Assembly: GCA_003152145.1 (NCBI GenBank)
Contig: PLZL01000333.1
Span: 1-20,652 of the forward strand
Reading direction: 5' to 3'
Source: Limisphaerales bacterium
GTDB taxonomy: Bacteria > Verrucomicrobiota > Verrucomicrobiae > Limisphaerales > UBA11358
Length of the DNA: 20,652 nt
This document shows positions 17,941-20,652 of the stretch, one piece after another. The notes beneath the pieces are model-generated. The model made no database searches and had not been told where the DNA came from. It saw only the letters and a list, made by a program, of their open reading frames with translations. The position numbers and the translations under genes are program-made. The first letter of the stretch is position 1. Each line of letters starts with the position of its first letter.

Positions 17941-19374
17941 TCAATCCTGCGGCGCGTTATGATGATTTACTTCCCAGCCGAAATAATTCCCGAACGCCTC
18001 GGCCAGGATTCCGGCGGACTTCGATTGCGTCATCACGACGTGATGCTCAAAACCTTGTTTACAGATGTGGTGCATGAGTTGTTGCAGGTTTGGAATTTTT
18101 GCGACCGCACGGTTGCCGAAGGTGTCGAGCTTGTCGTTGGTGAGTTCGCCTTCGCCGACGTAAGTGCGGATGCGACCTTCGGTGTCGGCCGTGGTGATGC
18201 GGCCAAACGTCAGCGGTCCGGCGGGCGTGCGGCCTTCCAGCGCGCCGTAAGTATTTTCGACGCCGAGAATGCTGCCGAGAATTGGAGCGTTTGCGATTTT
18301 GATATCAGGTAGAAAACTTTTCGCCCAGTTGCCGCAATGGAACAGCACGCATTTGTCGTCATCATCCGCGTAATTGTTGTTCCAGTCCACCAACGCGGCG
18401 GGTGTGCCGCCGGCAAGCTGCATGGCATACATCGTGAGGACGCCGGTCACGTCCACTTCGCAGGCGCTGGGGAGGAACTTCTCGCTCATCATGCTCATGA
18501 GTGTGCAAACGTTGCAGCCGAAGTTCTGCTGCACCGAGGTCCAGCACTGGATGGCCGTCGCGTCAATCGCGTTGGCGTCCATCCATTCGGTCAAAATGAC
18601 GCCGAGCTTGGCCATCTGCAAAAGTTTTTCCGGCGGCACGCCGGGCGCGGGTGCATAGCCGGTGATTTCGGCGAGCTTGGCTTTTACTGCGGCGGCTCCG
18701 GCGTCGAGCTTGTTGGCTTTGCCGAGGATTTCGGAAAGGTCAACCGTCGTGACGCTGATGCCGTGGCGTTCGAGGATTTTTTCCGAGTAGCGAACGGTGT
18801 TGAAGGCGCCGGGTCGCGCGCCGACCGCGCCGAGGCGAACACCGCGCAGGCCGTTCACGACGCGGCAGACACCGAGGAACTTTTGGAGGTCGCAGGCGAA
18901 ACTGTCGGAAGCCGGCTTCGAGACATGCTTGCCCGTCAGCGTGAATTTGATTCCGGCTTGAACCAGATTGTTGCAGACGGAAATTTTTCCGCAGTAAGCA
19001 TCGCGCCGGCGCGCGGGCGAAAGCTGTTTCAAATCGTCGGGGTAGCCTTGAATCAAAACTGGCACATTTAGTTTCGACATCTTGAGCGTGTCGGCCACGC
19101 CTTTCTCGTCGCCGAAGTTCGGCAGACAAACGAGCACGCTGTCAATTTCATCCGCGTGCTGGCGGAACAGTTCGGCGCACTTGCGCGCCTCAGCGTGGGT
19201 TTCAACGCCTCCGAGCTTGGAATCGCTTTCGCCAAGTTGAATCGCCTTGATGCCGAGCCTGGCAAAAACCTGCGCGATGTCCTTGCGCGCTTCGGTGACG
19301 AGTTGATCGGGAAAGAAATCGCGGTTGCCGTAAATGACGCCGAGGCACGGCTGCTGGGCTTTGATGGTATTCAT
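17941..19374 (-). CDS. L-fucose/L-arabinose isomerase-family protein, candidate first pathway enzyme
   Basis: A 477-residue aldose-ketose isomerase of the FucI/AraA superfamily. Seen: N-terminal Rossmann-like part (LGVIYGNRDFFPDQLV), a middle domain with GLRGVRLGAVGARPGAF, and the C-terminal metal-binding domain. By analogy with FucI the Mn ligands are Glu306 (ACEVDVTG), Asp330 (VDWNNN) and His444 or His445 (GFEHHVV); the LFHCGNW motif (344-350) is also typical. It is shorter than E. coli FucI (591) and close to AraA (500), and neither name should be transferred. It is the first gene of the eight-gene operon and starts at the ATG at 19374, preceded by three phased palindromes. It probably converts the imported aldose to the ketose that the kinase then phosphorylates. 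Confidence 0.88.
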   Translation of the reverse strand: MNTIKAQQPCLGVIYGNRDFFPDQLVTEARKDIAQVFARLGIKAIQLGESDSKLGGVETHAEARKCAELFRQHADEIDSVLVCLPNFGDEKGVADTLKMSKLNVPVLIQGYPDDLKQLSPARRRDAYCGKISVCNNLVQAGIKFTLTGKHVSKPASDSFACDLQKFLGVCRVVNGLRGVRLGAVGARPGAFNTVRYSEKILERHGISVTTVDLSEILGKANKLDAGAAAVKAKLAEITGYAPAPGVPPEKLLQMAKLGVILTEWMDANAIDATAIQCWTSVQQNFGCNVCTLMSMMSEKFLPSACEVDVTGVLTMYAMQLAGGTPAALVDWNNNYADDDDKCVLFHCGNWAKSFLPDIKIANAPILGSILGVENTYGALEGRTPAGPLTFGRITTADTEGRIRTYVGEGELTNDKLDTFGNRAVAKIPNLQQLMHHICKQGFEHHVVMTQSKSAGILAEAFGNYFGWEVNHHNAPQD

Positions 19375-19381
19375 GTTCGGG

Positions 19382-19477
19382 AAACTGTTTTACCTAGAGA
19401 ATTCCCTTGTGGACGGGAGAAGCAAGCGGTTTTTTGTGGCGGGCAAACTGTTTGGCATTTTTATCAAATAGTTTGGC
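19382..19477 (-). promoter_or_regulatory. Three phased operator-like palindromes upstream of the isomerase operon
   Basis: AAACTGTTT occurs at 19382-19390 and again within CAAACTGTTTG at 19444-19454 (a perfect 11-bp palindrome). A near copy, CAAATAGTTTG, is at 19465-19475. Their centres are 63 and 21 bp apart, six and two helical turns, so all face the same side of the DNA. The two distal sites also share GGC at the same flank, making a 13-bp direct repeat with 21-bp spacing. The proximal site lies 8 bases from the start codon. This suits a repressor acting by looping or an AraC/XylR-type activator. No regulator gene is in the window. Confidence 0.6.
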
Positions 19478-19513
19478 GATTTCAATATGACTCGAAACGG
19501 CAGAATGAGGTAA

Positions 19514-20652
19514 ATGTATTTGTCCCAACCAATGTTCATGGGCCGGAAATTTGCGAAGTCTGAAGCGACACTGCCTGCCGTCCTTGCGGAGGTGGTTGCC
19601 TGTTTGCTCGCCTTGGGGCAGGTGAGTTCAGCGGAAACAACTCAGACTGTGCTCGTCCGCGCCGCCGGTTTTGAGCTGGGAAAAGAAATTTCAGTTTCCG
19701 ATGGAACGAACCGGTTGAGACTGGCGCTTGACCAGTCAAATTCGGAGGTGCCGCCGTTCGCCCAATTGGCAATCAAGCAGGGCGTGGAACCGGCGTTGTT
19801 TGGCCCAGACCCAAAGATTCCTTACTTCACCGTGCGTTTCGCCATGCCGATTCCGCCGGAGAACGCGACGAACAACGTCGCGGCGCTGACCGGCATTGAT
19901 CCAATGGTGTTCACGCATAACCACTCGCCGGGTTTTGAAATTCTGCCAAACGGCGACGCGCTGGCGGTTTATTTCAGCACACCGCCGGGCAAAAGCGAAA
20001 GCGATCCGACGACATCATTCGTGCAGGCGCGGCTGCGTTACGGCGCGGAGGAATGGGATTTACCGGAGCTGTTTTTCAAAACGGAAAATTACAACGACCA
20101 GTCGGGTTTGCTGTGGAACGACAACGGAACCATCCGGTTTTTCGGCGGCGGACGGGACATTTCGGACTCGGTGCCGTTCAGGATGGCGATTTCCACCGAC
20201 AATGGCGCGACGTGGACTTTATCGCTGCCGCAACTCGACAAGCCGGCGGAGGATTTCACGGCGCAGCCGATCACGAGCGCGTTTCGCGGCGCGGATGGCG
20301 CGATTTATTTCGCGATGGACGCCGACAAGGCGCAAAGTTTTTTGTGGCGCAGCACGGATGACGGCATTCACTGGCACGACATGGGTGGACGCACTGGCGG
20401 ACGGCATTCAGTGATTGTGCCGCTCGATAACAAAGGCAATCTGCTTTCCATCGGCGGAAAAAATTCGGGCGTCAACGGCTGGTCGCCGAAAAGTTTCTCG
20501 ACAAACTGGGGCGCGAGTTGGAGCAAGAGCATTGAATCGCCGTTTCCGCCATTGGGCAGCGCGCAGCGCCCAAGTTTGATACGGCTGGCGGACGGAAATT
20601 TGTTTTTTGTCAGCGATGCCTTTTTGAACAAGGCCGGCAAAGCGCCGCCTGA
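19514..20652 (+). CDS. Secreted Asp-box (BNR) sialidase-like protein, 3' end outside window
   Basis: The frame is open from the ATG at 19514 to the right edge (379 complete codons, no stop), so this is a partial gene. GAGG at 19507-19510 favours 19514, with in-frame ATGs at 19532 and 19538 as alternatives; the last gives the most typical signal peptide (MGRKFAKSEATLPAVLAEVV, cleavage after VSSA). The body has three Asp boxes, STDNGATW, STDDGIHW and STNWGASW, marking blades of a six-bladed sialidase-type propeller, as in exo-alpha-sialidases and many BNR-repeat hydrolases. The catalytic Arg triad and Tyr/Glu pair cannot be placed in this part. It is divergent from the isomerase operon, sharing a 139-bp promoter region, and may be co-regulated as a polysaccharide-attacking enzyme. 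Confidence 0.8.
   Translation, partial: MYLSQPMFMGRKFAKSEATLPAVLAEVVACLLALGQVSSAETTQTVLVRAAGFELGKEISVSDGTNRLRLALDQSNSEVPPFAQLAIKQGVEPALFGPDPKIPYFTVRFAMPIPPENATNNVAALTGIDPMVFTHNHSPGFEILPNGDALAVYFSTPPGKSESDPTTSFVQARLRYGAEEWDLPELFFKTENYNDQSGLLWNDNGTIRFFGGGRDISDSVPFRMAISTDNGATWTLSLPQLDKPAEDFTAQPITSAFRGADGAIYFAMDADKAQSFLWRSTDDGIHWHDMGGRTGGRHSVIVPLDNKGNLLSIGGKNSGVNGWSPKSFSTNWGASWSKSIESPFPPLGSAQRPSLIRLADGNLFFVSDAFLNKAGKAPP

Noticed and set aside
18337..19071. 244-residue plus-strand open frame opposite the isomerase gene
   Set aside because: It is antisense to conserved isomerase metal-site motifs and shows no family features.

Overview
The window is about 20.7 kb of fairly GC-rich bacterial DNA with secreted glycoside hydrolases, sugar transporters and carbohydrate catabolic genes. 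Gene content, the scarcity of strong Shine-Dalgarno sites and three different palindromic repeats suggest a polysaccharide-degrading Verrucomicrobiota-type bacterium (Pedosphaera/Limisphaera-like). That placement is inferred from gene content; no rRNA or marker gene is present.

Layout. (1) Positions 1-141 may hold the 3' end of an unrecognised gene, followed by a small inverted repeat. (2) 278-3637 (-) encodes a secreted GH2 beta-galactosidase. (3) A divergent plus-strand cluster starts at 3784: a RuBisCO-like protein (RLP), a DUF1537 acid-sugar kinase, an Asp/Glu-racemase-fold protein, a bile acid:sodium symporter-family carrier and a secreted GH43-like beta-propeller protein. The first three are overlapping or nearly so. 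(4) A lower-GC exported protein of unknown function lies at 9704-10351. (5) A tight eight-gene minus-strand operon runs from 19374 down to 10447: FucI/AraA-type isomerase, two-subunit transketolase, glycerol-kinase-like FGGY kinase, sugar-binding protein, DUF2291 protein, sugar ABC ATPase and permease. (6) A divergent, secreted, Asp-box sialidase-like protein starts at 19514 and runs off the right edge.

How the parts may work together. The minus operon reads as a complete pathway: ABC import of a small sugar, aldose-ketose isomerisation, phosphorylation of the ketose, then cleavage by a split transketolase. This is the architecture of the non-oxidative D-apiose route (isomerase, apulose kinase, apulose-4-phosphate transketolase). 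The RLP plus DUF1537 kinase pair matches the last steps of the oxidative apiose route (OiaK/OiaX, phosphorylation then decarboxylation of 3-oxo-isoapionate). The two divergent blocks could therefore serve the same branched plant sugar. However, the apiose dehydrogenase, lactonase and oxidoisomerase are not in the window, so the RLP substrate is open.

Regulation and structure. Three AAACTGTTT-like palindromes sit upstream of the isomerase with centres exactly 63 and 21 bp apart, all on one helical face. A perfect 25-bp inverted repeat lies in frame inside the DUF1537 kinase gene. A long nested palindrome separates the racemase-like gene from the carrier gene, and a compact hairpin sits at the stop codon of the FGGY kinase.
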